Source of the DNA: Curtobacterium sp. MCBA15_012
GTDB taxonomy: Bacteria; Actinomycetota; Actinomycetes; Actinomycetales; Microbacteriaceae
Assembly (NCBI RefSeq): GCF_001864935.2
Contig: NZ_CP126267.1
Coordinates: 1-64,000 of the forward strand
Direction: 5' to 3'
Length of the DNA: 64,000 bases
In this document: piece after piece, positions 56,448-64,000 of the stretch
How positions within the stretch are numbered: the first letter of the stretch is position 1
Layout: every line of letters starts with the position of its first letter
Program-made: the position numbers and the translations under genes
The notes under the pieces: model-generated
The model's database searches: none
Told to the model about the DNA's origin: nothing
The model's input: the letters and a program-made list of their open reading frames with translations, nothing else

Positions 56448-57845
56448 TCAGCGCACGAGGTGGGTGCGGCGCATGAACCACTCCACGCCCTCGGCCAGGG
56501 CGACGCCGGCGGTGTGCCAGTCGTGCCCGCCGCCCTCGATCATCCGGACGGTCACGTCGGTCCCCGCCGCCCGTGCCGCGACGGCGATGACCGGGACGAC
56601 CGGCCCGTACCGGCTGTCGTCGGCCCCCGCGGCGATGAAGGCCGCCGAGGACCGGTACGGCGCGTGGTCCTGGAGCAGTCGGACGGGCTGTGCGGCCTCG
56701 AACGCTGCCCGGTCACCGCGGAAACCCCGTTGGACGGTCTCATCCTGGTCACCGAGCGTCGGTCCGCGCTGCCCCGAGACGTCGATCCAGGACCCGAAGC
56801 GGTGCGGGAACGCGGCGCCGAGCTGCACCGCGCAGGTGCCGCCCTGCGAGAAGCCGCCGATCGCCCACCGGTCGGCGGACTCCGCGGCGTGGAGGTGTCG
56901 GTGCACCCACGCGGGGACGTCCTCGGTCAGGTAGGTCGCGCTGTTGCCGAGCGGACCGTCGACGCACATCGGGTTGTTCGTCGCGGCTCCGAGCTGGTCC
57001 GGCATCACGACGATCGGGGCGAGCCCGTGGTGTGCCGCCGCCAGGGCGTCGAGTCGTGCGACCATCCGGCCGGCCTCGACGATGTTGGCGGGCGCTGCTC
57101 CCGGCCCCTGCCCGGAGAGCATGACGACGACGGGCAGCACGGGGGCGTGCTCGACGAGCGCCGCGGGCGGCAGGTACACGATGGCGGGACGTGCCCGGAA
57201 GTGCGAGGTGTCGCCCGGGATCCGGACCGAGCCGTACCGTCCGTGCGTGGGCATGTCCGACGGCGGCTGCCACGCGGCGGCGTCCGCGGCCCGGGTGGAC
57301 GGGGAGGGATCGTCCGGCAGCGCCAGGGCGGGCACGTGGGACTCACCCAGGGCGTCGGCGACGGTGGGGAACAGACCCGCGTCACGGTTGATCGCGAGCG
57401 CGCCGGACAGGACGGCGAGCGGCACGAGGACCGCGGCCACCACGCGGGTGCGCGTCCGTCCGCGCACGAGGCCGACGACCGCCACACCGAGGAGCGCGCA
57501 GACGACGCCCGTCCAGATCCGGTCGACCCACGTCGGGGCGATGCCGAGCACGTCGAGGACGTCGCCGAGGAACCAGGAGAGCAGCGCGCCGAGCACCGCA
57601 CCGGCCACGAGCGCGACCGCGAGCGGTCGCCAGGCCCGCCGGACTGCGAGGACGACGCCGAGGGCCGCCACGACGGTGACCGCGTAGAGCGGGAGCAGGA
57701 GGTGGGCGGAGAGCAGGGGGAGGGTCGTCACGAGGGTCCTGGGGGTGTGGTGTCCGCGGAGCGCGGCTTCGGCGTGCTGTTCGGCACCGTAGCGAGCGGA
57801 GGTGTCCTGCGGGGGCCGGAACGGCCGTTCCGGGGTGCCTTCCAT
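56448..57845 (-). CDS. Membrane-anchored alpha/beta hydrolase (esterase D / antigen-85-like)
   Basis: The N-terminal ~150 residues hold four hydrophobic helices. The C-terminal hydrolase domain has the nucleophile elbow IGGFSQGGTCA, PVVVMLSGQGPG oxyanion region, and Asp/His near AAGADDSRYGP and EGGGHDWHTAG. This fold places the catalytic part outside the cell, as in corynomycolyl/antigen-85-like and S-formylglutathione-hydrolase-like esterases of Actinobacteria. Start is uncertain: ATG 57845 or GTG 57731 (which begins at the first helix). The native substrate is unknown. Confidence 0.85.
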   Translation of the reverse strand: MEGTPERPFRPPQDTSARYGAEQHAEAALRGHHTPRTLVTTLPLLSAHLLLPLYAVTVVAALGVVLAVRRAWRPLAVALVAGAVLGALLSWFLGDVLDVLGIAPTWVDRIWTGVVCALLGVAVVGLVRGRTRTRVVAAVLVPLAVLSGALAINRDAGLFPTVADALGESHVPALALPDDPSPSTRAADAAAWQPPSDMPTHGRYGSVRIPGDTSHFRARPAIVYLPPAALVEHAPVLPVVVMLSGQGPGAAPANIVEAGRMVARLDALAAAHHGLAPIVVMPDQLGAATNNPMCVDGPLGNSATYLTEDVPAWVHRHLHAAESADRWAIGGFSQGGTCAVQLGAAFPHRFGSWIDVSGQRGPTLGDQDETVQRGFRGDRAAFEAAQPVRLLQDHAPYRSSAAFIAAGADDSRYGPVVPVIAVAARAAGTDVTVRMIEGGGHDWHTAGVALAEGVEWFMRRTHLVR

Positions 57846-58095
57846 GCTGATCCTGAGTCATCCCGCACCGAGGTGGCCGGCCGACGGCCGGAGACTGTCC
57901 GGTCGGCTGATCGGAAGGGGTCGCGCGGCCGATGCGGCGGCAGGCGGTCGCAGGCGCCGCGCGGAGACCGGACGGGAGGCGCGGTGCGGCGGCAGGGGAC
58001 GGCGGGCGCGGTGCTGCGGGACGGACGGGAGGCGCGGTGCCGGTCCGGCGGCGCGGCTCGCCTCCGCCCCCTGGTCACGGTGGCAGGGTCGGCGG
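57846..58095. repeat. Gap with two half-copies of the GGGAGGCGCGG repeat
   Basis: GGACGGGAGGCGCGGTGC occurs at about 57970-57987 and ACGGACGGGAGGCGCGGTGC at 58021-58040, without a complementary arm. Around them are imperfect GGACGGCGGGCGCGGTGC variants. No gene is evident. Confidence 0.6.
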
Positions 58096-58536
58096 ATGGA
58101 GTACACGGACTACGACACCCGGCTCGCCGCCTACGGCGTCGTCACGGACGGCGACCGCGTGCTCCTCGCCCGCCTGCGCATCGCCGAGCGGGGCACGTGG
58201 ACGCTGCCCGGCGGCGGGGTCGAGTTCGAGGAGAGCGTCGAGCAGGCCGTCGTGCGGGAGATCCGCGAGGAGACCGGCTACGAGGCGACCTGCGGCGCGC
58301 TCCTCGGGGTGCGGCACCACATCGTGCCCGTCGAGCGGCGACTGCACGCCACCGGTCGGCCCATGAAGGCCGTCCAGGTCGTGTTCCGGGCGTCGGTCAC
58401 GGGCGGTTCGCTGCGCCACGAGGCGGACGGCACCACCGACGAGGCCGCCTGGGTCCCGATCGCCGAGCTGCCCCACCGACGGCACGGGCTGCTCGTGCCG
58501 ATCGCCCTCGGGTGGGCGGGCGTGCTCGGACGCTGA
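58096..58536 (+). CDS. Nudix hydrolase
   Basis: Nudix enzymes hydrolyse nucleoside diphosphates linked to another group. The 146-residue product has the full Nudix box GGGVEFEESVEQAVVREIREETG (G-x5-E-x7-REIREE), residues about 38-60. ATG at 58096 gives a conventional start, and the upstream open frame is non-homologous. Substrate (mutagenic nucleotide, ADP-ribose or other) cannot be told. It is probably monocistronic, with no nearby pathway genes. Confidence 0.92.
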   Translation: MEYTDYDTRLAAYGVVTDGDRVLLARLRIAERGTWTLPGGGVEFEESVEQAVVREIREETGYEATCGALLGVRHHIVPVERRLHATGRPMKAVQVVFRASVTGGSLRHEADGTTDEAAWVPIAELPHRRHGLLVPIALGWAGVLGR

Positions 58537-58670
58537 GCCCGGCCCGTGCCGGTCCCGGCCGGTGGCGTCGTCGCTGTGGGGACACCCGGGCACGGACGGA
58601 GCGGGAAACCGGGCGGCGTCCACGGTCCGTCGGTAGCGTCGTGCCACGACGTCGAGCGAGAGGAGCGGAC

Positions 58671-59129
58671 GTGCACGGCGAGGCGACCGACCTGTCCGCC
58701 CGGCTCTGGGACGAGCGGGCGGTGCTCGCGCAGCTCGTCGACGACGCCGACCGCGCGGACGTCGTCCCGGCGCTGTTCGAGCGGCTCCGTGCGCTGCGCC
58801 TGGAGCGGGACGTCCTGGTGCACGCCCTCGCGGCCCGGTGGGGCGCCGCACAGCCCGACCGGCGCGACGCCCTCGGTCACCCCGACGGCACACACCTGCC
58901 CGGCAGCGCGCTCGCAGCCGGCGTCACGGAAGCGCCCGGCAGCACCGACGATGCCGACCCGGACGCCCTGGCGGCGCTCGCCGCGTTCGCCCCACCGCCG
59001 TGGGACCTGCTCCTCCCCGGACACGTGGCCGCGCTCGACCGCCTCGCGGCCGAGGTGACCGCGGCGCTGCCCCCCGGACCCCTGCGGGACGAGTGGGAGC
59101 GCCTCGACGTCACTCCTCGACGACGCTGA
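58671..59129 (+). CDS. Hypothetical protein, soluble and acidic
   Basis: I do not recognise a family. The 152-residue product from GTG 58671 (after GAGAGGAG) is rich in Asp, Ala, Leu and Arg. Two long predicted helices (about 8-60, DLSARLWDERAVLAQLVDD) and a helical end (about 115-150) suggest a small all-alpha protein. It has no membrane segment, signal or Cys. Its 3' end overlaps the stop region of the convergent VOC remnant by 20 bp. Confidence 0.65.
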   Translation: MHGEATDLSARLWDERAVLAQLVDDADRADVVPALFERLRALRLERDVLVHALAARWGAAQPDRRDALGHPDGTHLPGSALAAGVTEAPGSTDDADPDALAALAAFAPPPWDLLLPGHVAALDRLAAEVTAALPPGPLRDEWERLDVTPRRR

Positions 59130-59310
59130 GCACGTTGCCCGACGGGTCGGTGAACCACGCGATGAGCGGTCCGCCGTGCCGGTTCACCCCGCGCTCGTCG
59201 GTGAGGCCCTCGTAGCGGAGGAACGCGACGCCGGCGGCGGTGAGCTCGTCGACCGCGGCGTCCACGTCCGGCACCGAGAACCCGCTGAACGCCTTCGTCG
59301 CGTCGATCAC
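59110..59310 (-). pseudogene. VOC (glyoxalase-like) gene with internal deletion
   Basis: The 66-residue frame reads VIDATKAFSGFSV then directly PDVDAAVDELTAAGVAFLRYEGL and ends PLIAWFTDPSGNVLSVVEE. Intact members of this VOC group are about 120-125 residues, with roughly 55-60 residues between AFSGFSV and the DVDAAV helix. Here that middle is missing, so one metal-binding half of the beta-alpha-beta-beta-beta module is lost. The frame is kept across the junction. GTG at 59310 would be the start. Probably non-functional, unless the fragment is used in a dimer. Confidence 0.6.
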
Positions 59311-59436
59311 CGCACCAGGCAACCACCGACGGCGCCCCGCCGCACACCGACGGCCCGGCCGCACACCGACCGGCCTCCCGGAGCCGGTCCGGCGGCTGCA
59401 CGCCACGTCCGCACCGCCCGGTGGTAGGAACGTGCC

Positions 59437-61185
59437 ATGGCAGCTGACGAGCACCGCGGCGACGGGCGCACCGCCGACGGACCGCACCAGAGCCGACGGT
59501 CGTTCCTCCGGCGGGCGGGCATCGGAGCCGCCGGTGCCGCGGTCGGTGCGGGTGCGGTCGGCGCGGGGGTCGCGGCGGCACGCGGGTCCGACGAGCGCTA
59601 CGGCTTCGCGCCGCTCCCCGAACGCGCCGAGCCCGGGTTCGACCACGTCGTCGTGCTCATGTTCGAGAACCGCAGCTTCGACCACGTGTTCGGCCGGCTG
59701 TACACCGACGCCGAGCTCCGTCCCGGCCAGTCCTTCGCCGGGCTGCAGCGCGGCACGCACGAGAACACCGCCCCGGACGGCACGGTCGTCGCGGCACACG
59801 TCTACGAGGGCAGCACCGACCACGTGATGAGCCAGCCGGACCCCGACCCCGGCGAGTTCTACCCGCACGTCAACACGCAGTGGTTCGGCACGGTCGACCC
59901 GCCCGGCAACGCCGATCCCGGCCGGAACGGGTACGCGCCGCCGTACAACGCACCGGCCGACACGAGCCGCCCGACGATGTCCGGCTTCGTCCGGGACTAC
60001 GTGGTGAACTACCGGCTCGAGCGCGGCGTCGAGCCCACGCGCGACGAGTACGAGCGCGTGATGGGGGGCTTCTCGCCCGCGATGCTCCCGGTCTTCTCGA
60101 CCCTGGCGAAGTCGTTCGCGGTCTACGACCACTGGTTCTGCGCGGTGCCGTCGCAGACGTTCTGCAACCGGTCGTTCTTCCATGCCGGCACGTCGCACGG
60201 CTTCGTCACGAACGGTCAGCCGGACGGACCCGCCAAGTGGCTGGACGCCCCGGACGTCCCGACGCTCTTCACCCGGCTCGAGGAGGCCGGCAAGAGCTGG
60301 CGTGTCTACTTCGACGCCGACCAGGTCGTCTCGCTCACCGGCTTCCTGCACGCCCCCTCGATCGAGCGGTACTGGAAGACCAACTTCCGGAGCATGGCGC
60401 AGTTCCACGAGGACGCGGCGAACGGGAACCTGCCCGACTACGCGTTCGTCGAGCCCCGGATGATGTTCGACCACAACGACATGCACCCGCCGGTCTCCCG
60501 CCCGAAGGTGGTACCGGAGGCCGACGGCGCGACGTTCGACAGCGCGATGAGCGACGTCCGTGCCGCCGAGGCCCTGCTCGCCGAGGTGTACGGCGCGATC
60601 CGGGCCAGCCGCTCGACCACGGGCTCGAACGCCGTGAACACGGCGCTGGTCGTGACCTTCGACGAGCACGGCGGGATCTACGACCACGTCCCGCCGCCCA
60701 CCGCCACCCCGCCGACGGGCACCGCGGAGCCGGGGGAGATGGGCTTCGGGTTCGACCGGCTCGGCGGCCGCGTCCCCACCTTCGTCGTGTCGGCGTACAC
60801 CGAGCCCGGCACGATCGTGAACACCCCGATGCACCACGGCTCGATCGCGCACACGCTCTGCCAGCAGCACGGCCTCGAGCCGCTCACGCACCGGGACGCC
60901 GACGCCGAGGGCATCCACAACGTCCTGAACCGGCGCGTCCCGCGGCAGCCGCAGCTCTGGCCGGAGGTCACCGCGCCCTACGTCCCGACGAACCCCGAGG
61001 CCGCCGCCCGCCGCCGTCGTCCCCGCGGTGCCGAGCGCGACCGTCCGGTCACGGCACCGGGGAAGGGGCTGCTCGGCCTGCTCCTGGCCAAGTACGAGCC
61101 CGGCGCCCCCGTGCCCGAGACCTTCGGCGACGCCTACGACGTGCTGACCGAGCACGGACTCGGCCTGTTCGGCGACCGCGACTGA
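59437..61185 (+). CDS. Tat-exported phosphoesterase (phospholipase C / acid phosphatase family)
   Basis: Alkaline-phosphatase-superfamily enzyme that hydrolyses phospholipids or phosphate monoesters outside the cell. The twin-arginine signal SRRSFLRRAG and an Ala/Gly-rich helix (about 19-48) direct folded export. The catalytic region HVVVLMFENRSFDHVFG and the later TFDEHGGIYDHVPPP metal site are conserved. The 582-residue length is complete. GTAGGAAC supports the ATG. Fits phosphate scavenging; no Pho box was recognised. Confidence 0.93.
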   Translation: MAADEHRGDGRTADGPHQSRRSFLRRAGIGAAGAAVGAGAVGAGVAAARGSDERYGFAPLPERAEPGFDHVVVLMFENRSFDHVFGRLYTDAELRPGQSFAGLQRGTHENTAPDGTVVAAHVYEGSTDHVMSQPDPDPGEFYPHVNTQWFGTVDPPGNADPGRNGYAPPYNAPADTSRPTMSGFVRDYVVNYRLERGVEPTRDEYERVMGGFSPAMLPVFSTLAKSFAVYDHWFCAVPSQTFCNRSFFHAGTSHGFVTNGQPDGPAKWLDAPDVPTLFTRLEEAGKSWRVYFDADQVVSLTGFLHAPSIERYWKTNFRSMAQFHEDAANGNLPDYAFVEPRMMFDHNDMHPPVSRPKVVPEADGATFDSAMSDVRAAEALLAEVYGAIRASRSTTGSNAVNTALVVTFDEHGGIYDHVPPPTATPPTGTAEPGEMGFGFDRLGGRVPTFVVSAYTEPGTIVNTPMHHGSIAHTLCQQHGLEPLTHRDADAEGIHNVLNRRVPRQPQLWPEVTAPYVPTNPEAAARRRRPRGAERDRPVTAPGKGLLGLLLAKYEPGAPVPETFGDAYDVLTEHGLGLFGDRD

Positions 61186-61228
61186 CTCCGCCCGGGCCGT
61201 CCGACACCGCGTCTGCGAGGATGACCGC

Positions 61229-61867
61229 GTGACCGCCGAGAGCTCGACCGACGACGCCGTCGCCCGTGCCGTGGAGCTCGCCGGTGCCGGTGGCCGTGTC
61301 GTGCTCGGCATCGTCGGTGCCCCGGGTGCGGGCAAGTCGACCCTGGCCCGCCGGATCGTCGCCGCGGTCGACGCGCAGCACGGACCGGGCACCGCCGTCC
61401 AGGTGCCGATGGACGGGTTCCACCTGGCGAACCGCGCACTCGACGCCCTCGGACGCCGCGACCGCAAGGGTGCGGTGGACACCTTCGACGGCGCCGGCTA
61501 CGTCGCGCTCGTCCGCCGCCTGGTCGCCGCAGACGAGCCCGTCGTCTGGGCGCCGGACTTCGACCGGACGGTCGACGAGCCGGTCGCCGGCAGCATCGCG
61601 GTGCCGCGGGCCACACGCCTGGTCGTCACCGAGGGCAACTACCTGCTCGACGAGGACGAGCCGTGGTCGACGCTGGCGACGCTGTTCACCGAGACGTGGG
61701 CGTGCGTCGTCGCCGACGACGTCCGCGTCGACCGACTGGTCGGCCGACACGTCCGGCACGGACGCGACCCGGAGTCGGCCCGTGCCTGGGCGGTCGAGGT
61801 CGACGGCGTGAACGCCGCGAGGGTCGTGGCGGGGCTGCACCGCGCCTCCAGGACGGTCCTGACGTGA
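61229..61867 (+). CDS. Nucleoside/nucleotide kinase family protein (PRK-like P-loop)
   Basis: The 212-residue kinase has Walker A GAPGAGKST (about 29-37), the MDGFHLANR segment characteristic of uridine kinase/pantothenate kinase/YggC-like proteins, the Walker-B-like VVTEGNYLL and a lid RHVRHGRDPESARAW. The family phosphorylates small molecules such as sugars or nucleosides; the YggC/FrcK group is frequently annotated fructose- or sugar-related. GTG start at 61229 after AGGATGACC. Not obviously linked to neighbours. Confidence 0.88.
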   Translation: MTAESSTDDAVARAVELAGAGGRVVLGIVGAPGAGKSTLARRIVAAVDAQHGPGTAVQVPMDGFHLANRALDALGRRDRKGAVDTFDGAGYVALVRRLVAADEPVVWAPDFDRTVDEPVAGSIAVPRATRLVVTEGNYLLDEDEPWSTLATLFTETWACVVADDVRVDRLVGRHVRHGRDPESARAWAVEVDGVNAARVVAGLHRASRTVLT

Positions 61868-61883
61868 CCGGAACCGGCGCGAC

Positions 61884-61923
61884 CGACCCGACCTGACCTG
61901 ACCTGATCTGACCCGACCCGACC
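61884..61923. repeat. Pentanucleotide tandem repeat (CGACC/TGACC)
   Basis: Eight contiguous 5-bp units alternating CGACC and TGACC, with one TGATC, in the gap between the P-loop kinase and the NmrA-like gene. Confidence 0.85.
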
Positions 61924-61955
61924 ACCACCGCACCACACGACCGACGGGACCGACC

Positions 61956-62789
61956 ATGACCATCGCCATCACCGGCGCGACCGGCAACATCGGCGGCGCC
62001 GTCGCCCGCGCGCTCGCCGCAGCCGGCACGCCCTTCCGGATGCTCGTGCGCGACCCCGCCCGCGCCCCGGAGCTGCCCGGGACCGAGGTCGCCGTCGCGT
62101 CGTTCGCCGACGTCGACGCGAGCCGGGCCGCCCTCGAGGGCGTCGACCTGCTGCTCATGGTCTCCGGCGCCGAGGCCGAGGACCGCCTCGCCCAGCACCG
62201 CGCCTTCGTCGGGGCCGCGGCGACCGCGGGCGTCCGGCACGTCGTGTACACGTCGTTCGTCGGGGCCGCGCCCGACGCGACCTTCACCCTCGGGCGCGAT
62301 CACTGGGCGACCGAGGAGGCGATCCGCGCGACCTCGATGGCGCACACGTTCCTGCGGGACTCGTTCTACCTCGACTTCGTCGAGGACCTGGTCGGCGAGG
62401 ACGGCGTGATCCGCGGTCCGGCTGCGGACGGTGCGATGGCCGCGGTCGCCCGGGCGGACGTCGCACGGGTCGCCACCGAGGTGCTGCTGCACCCGTCGGC
62501 GCACCTCGACCGCACGTACGAGCTGACCGGGCCGGCGGCGATCACCCTCGCGCAGGCGGCGGCGATCGTCGCCGAGGTGCGCGGGCGGGAGGTCTCGTAC
62601 CACCCGGAGACGCTCGAGGAGGCCTACGCCTCCCGGGCGCGGTGGGAACCGGCTCCGTGGCAGGCGGACGCGTGGGTGAGCACGTACACGGCGATCGCCG
62701 AGGGCGCGCTCGCCCGGGTGTCGGGCGACGTCGAGCGGGTGACCGGGCGGCGGCCGATGACCCTGCGCGAGGTGCTGGCCGCAGGCTGA
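61956..62789 (+). CDS. NmrA-like NAD(P)-binding protein (atypical SDR)
   Basis: The 277-residue protein has the SDR-a glycine motif TGATGNIGGAVARAL, RMLVRDPARAP (phosphate-binding Arg), VVYTSFVGAAPDATFTLGRDHWATEEAIR (catalytic-site region without YxxxK) and a C-terminal substrate domain. It resembles QOR2/NmrA-type quinone reductases or NADPH sensors. An ATG start preceded by GACCGACC without an obvious ribosome site makes the start slightly uncertain. No partner gene is adjacent. Confidence 0.88.
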   Translation: MTIAITGATGNIGGAVARALAAAGTPFRMLVRDPARAPELPGTEVAVASFADVDASRAALEGVDLLLMVSGAEAEDRLAQHRAFVGAAATAGVRHVVYTSFVGAAPDATFTLGRDHWATEEAIRATSMAHTFLRDSFYLDFVEDLVGEDGVIRGPAADGAMAAVARADVARVATEVLLHPSAHLDRTYELTGPAAITLAQAAAIVAEVRGREVSYHPETLEEAYASRARWEPAPWQADAWVSTYTAIAEGALARVSGDVERVTGRRPMTLREVLAAG

Positions 62790-62852
62790 CGCGGCGTGGG
62801 GGACGCGCGCGGGGTCGCCGCGCGTCCGCCGCCGGGCCGGGCACCGCGGATT

Positions 62853-62899
62853 GAGCAGAAGACGTCGGGTGGCGGGCCCCGACTCGACAGTTGCTGCTC
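62853..62899. terminator. Imperfect hairpin between convergent genes
   Basis: GAGCAG (62853) pairs with CTGCTC (62894) and GTCGGG (62864) with CCCGAC (62878), leaving an asymmetric internal loop. It lies between the NmrA-like gene and the MFS gene. Confidence 0.4.
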
Positions 62900-62910
62900 C
62901 ATCGGCGGCC

Positions 62911-62999
62911 GGGAGGCGCGGGGTGCGTCCGGCAGGCCGGGTGCGGCCCGCGACGGGGCGGCTGGGAGGCGCGGGGTGCGTCCGGCAGGCCGGGTGCGG
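62911..62999. repeat. Direct 36-bp repeat, two copies 53 bp apart
   Basis: Two identical 36-bp copies beginning GGGAGGCGCGGGGTGCGTCC at 62911 and 62964, related to the window-wide GGGAGGCGCGG family. Non-coding. Confidence 0.85.
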
Positions 63000-63021
63000 T
63001 GCGGGTGCGGTCGCGTCGGGC

Positions 63022-64000
63022 TCAGGGCACCCGGCGGGCGGCCAGGGTCCCCGCGACGCCGAGCATCAGCACCGACGCGAGCACGACGAGCAGCGGCACC
63101 GTCCAGTCCCCGGTCGCCCCGTGCAGGGACCCGGCGACGAGCGGTCCCGCGGAGCCGATCAGGTACCCGCCGCCCTGCACGAACGCCGACATCCGGCGGG
63201 CGTCGTCGTCGCTCGTGACGATCCGCACGATGATGATGAACACGACCGTGATCCCACCGCCCTGGGCCGCCCCGCCGAGCACCGACCAGAGCAGCCACAG
63301 CTGCGGGGCGAACAGCAGCCCGAGCGGCATCGCGAGCCACAGGAACGCGACGAGGGCGATGATCGCCCGCGGCCGCCACCGGGACGCGAGCACCGGGACG
63401 CCGAGCGCACCGACGACCGCGAGGATCTGGAACACCGACGAGCTCGCGCCGGAGGACTCCGCCGAGAACCCGATCTCGTCGTGCAGCAGCGTCGGGATCC
63501 ACGCCGTGAGCGCGTAGTACGAGAACGCCTGGCCACCGAAGGCCAGCGTGAGTCCCCACGTGATGAGCCGTCGGGCCGGCCGCACCGGCTCGGGCGTCGT
63601 CGTCCGCGGGGCCCGGGCGTCGACCGTGTGCACGCTCCCCGTGTCGGTCGTCACGGTCGAGAGCAGCTCGACCGGACCGGTCTCGACGACCGGCTCGACC
63701 CGCTCCGGACGGCGCCACGCGGCACGCGGTCCGACGGCGAACGACCACGCGACGCCGGCGACGAGCGCGAACCCGGCCCACACCGCGATCGCGACCGGCC
63801 AGCCCCACACGGCGGCGATCGGGGCGGTGCCGAGCGACGTCGTCATCGACCCGACGTTGAGCGCGGACGTGTACACCCCGGTGACCAGGCCCACGCGTTC
63901 CGGCGAGGTGTCCCGTCGGATCACGACCGGGACCACGACGTTGCCGATCGTGATGCCGATGCCGATCACCGCGGTGCCGACGAGCAGCGCCGTCGCCGAG
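63022..64000 (-). CDS. MFS transporter, CynX/NimT-like (partial at the window edge)
   Basis: The visible 326 or so residues are the C-terminal part of an MFS permease; the gene continues past 64000, where the frame is still open (SATALLVGTAVIGIGITIG). About nine hydrophobic helices are visible, with a long central loop (about 85-130, Glu/Val/Thr/Pro-rich). Segments GNVVVPVVIRRD and GVYTSALNVGSM are typical of CynX/NimT-type cyanate or nitroimidazole transporters. Substrate is unknown. It is convergent with the NmrA-like gene. Confidence 0.85.
   Translation of the reverse strand, partial: SATALLVGTAVIGIGITIGNVVVPVVIRRDTSPERVGLVTGVYTSALNVGSMTTSLGTAPIAAVWGWPVAIAVWAGFALVAGVAWSFAVGPRAAWRRPERVEPVVETGPVELLSTVTTDTGSVHTVDARAPRTTTPEPVRPARRLITWGLTLAFGGQAFSYYALTAWIPTLLHDEIGFSAESSGASSSVFQILAVVGALGVPVLASRWRPRAIIALVAFLWLAMPLGLLFAPQLWLLWSVLGGAAQGGGITVVFIIIVRIVTSDDDARRMSAFVQGGGYLIGSAGPLVAGSLHGATGDWTVPLLVVLASVLMLGVAGTLAARRVP

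Noticed and set aside
53604..59129. Plus-strand open frame of 1,841 codons spanning the surface protein end to the 58671 gene
   Set aside because: It runs antisense through three well-supported minus-strand genes (M16, DUF4184, esterase) and shows Arg/Pro/Gly-rich low-complexity translation. It is a GC-content artefact; only its last 152 codons coincide with a plausible gene.

Overview
The window is a high-GC (about 70%) actinobacterial chromosome segment beginning at the first codon of dnaA. Gene order (dnaA, oriC, dnaN, gnd, recF, dciA, gyrB, gyrA, DUF3566, tRNA-Ile, tRNA-Ala, then ppiA, crgA, pabA and the pknB/pknA/pbpA/rodA/pstP/fha cluster) is the classic Actinomycetota origin layout. 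Protein sequences, frequent GTG starts and the accessory content fit Microbacteriaceae, most likely a plant-associated Curtobacterium-like organism; the genus is my inference.

Region 1 (1-11.6 kb) is the replication core. oriC lies between dnaA and dnaN and carries a duplicated copy of the dnaA 3' end plus at least seven DnaA-box-like 9-mers. Region 2 (11.6-15.8 kb) holds two tRNAs, a repeat-rich gene-free stretch, a small basic membrane protein, a cyclophilin, a rhomboid protease and crgA/pabA. Between rhomboid and crgA sits a second dense DnaA-box cluster, about 12.5 kb from oriC, which is the most surprising non-coding signal. Region 3 (16.1-25.3 kb, minus strand) is a seven-gene operon for Ser/Thr phosphorylation signalling and peptidoglycan synthesis, almost all start/stop overlapped.

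Region 4 (25.4-39.1 kb) is accessory: tRNA-Leu, a phosphotransferase, a YdcF-like protein, a two-component pair, and a stress block (two SDRs, manganese catalase, Hsp20 with a minisatellite-encoded tail). It also has a hydroxycinnamate module (MarR regulator with a visible operator, phenolic acid decarboxylase, feruloyl-esterase-like hydrolase) and an aldo/keto reductase facing a small gene plus MarR across an array of four GAACNGTTC palindromes. Region 5 (39.1-45.4 kb) has slightly relaxed codon usage. It encodes a two-component pair, a MOSC protein, and a five-gene unit: secreted three-Cys peptide, lipoprotein, peptidoglycan-binding membrane adaptor, ABC ATPase and permease. This resembles a bacteriocin-like peptide export or immunity system and is the best candidate for an undescribed system.

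Region 6 (45.4-64 kb) holds a sugar catabolism locus whose MFS transporter is broken by one in-frame TAA, a carboxylesterase, a large LAXTG-anchored surface protein, an M16 peptidase, DUF4184, a membrane-anchored esterase, a Nudix hydrolase, a VOC gene with an internal deletion, a Tat-exported phosphoesterase, a P-loop kinase, an NmrA-like protein, and an MFS transporter running off the right edge. A hairpin/repeat family with core GGGAGGCGCGG recurs between genes and often serves as terminator. No rRNA, prophage, transposase or CRISPR array was seen.
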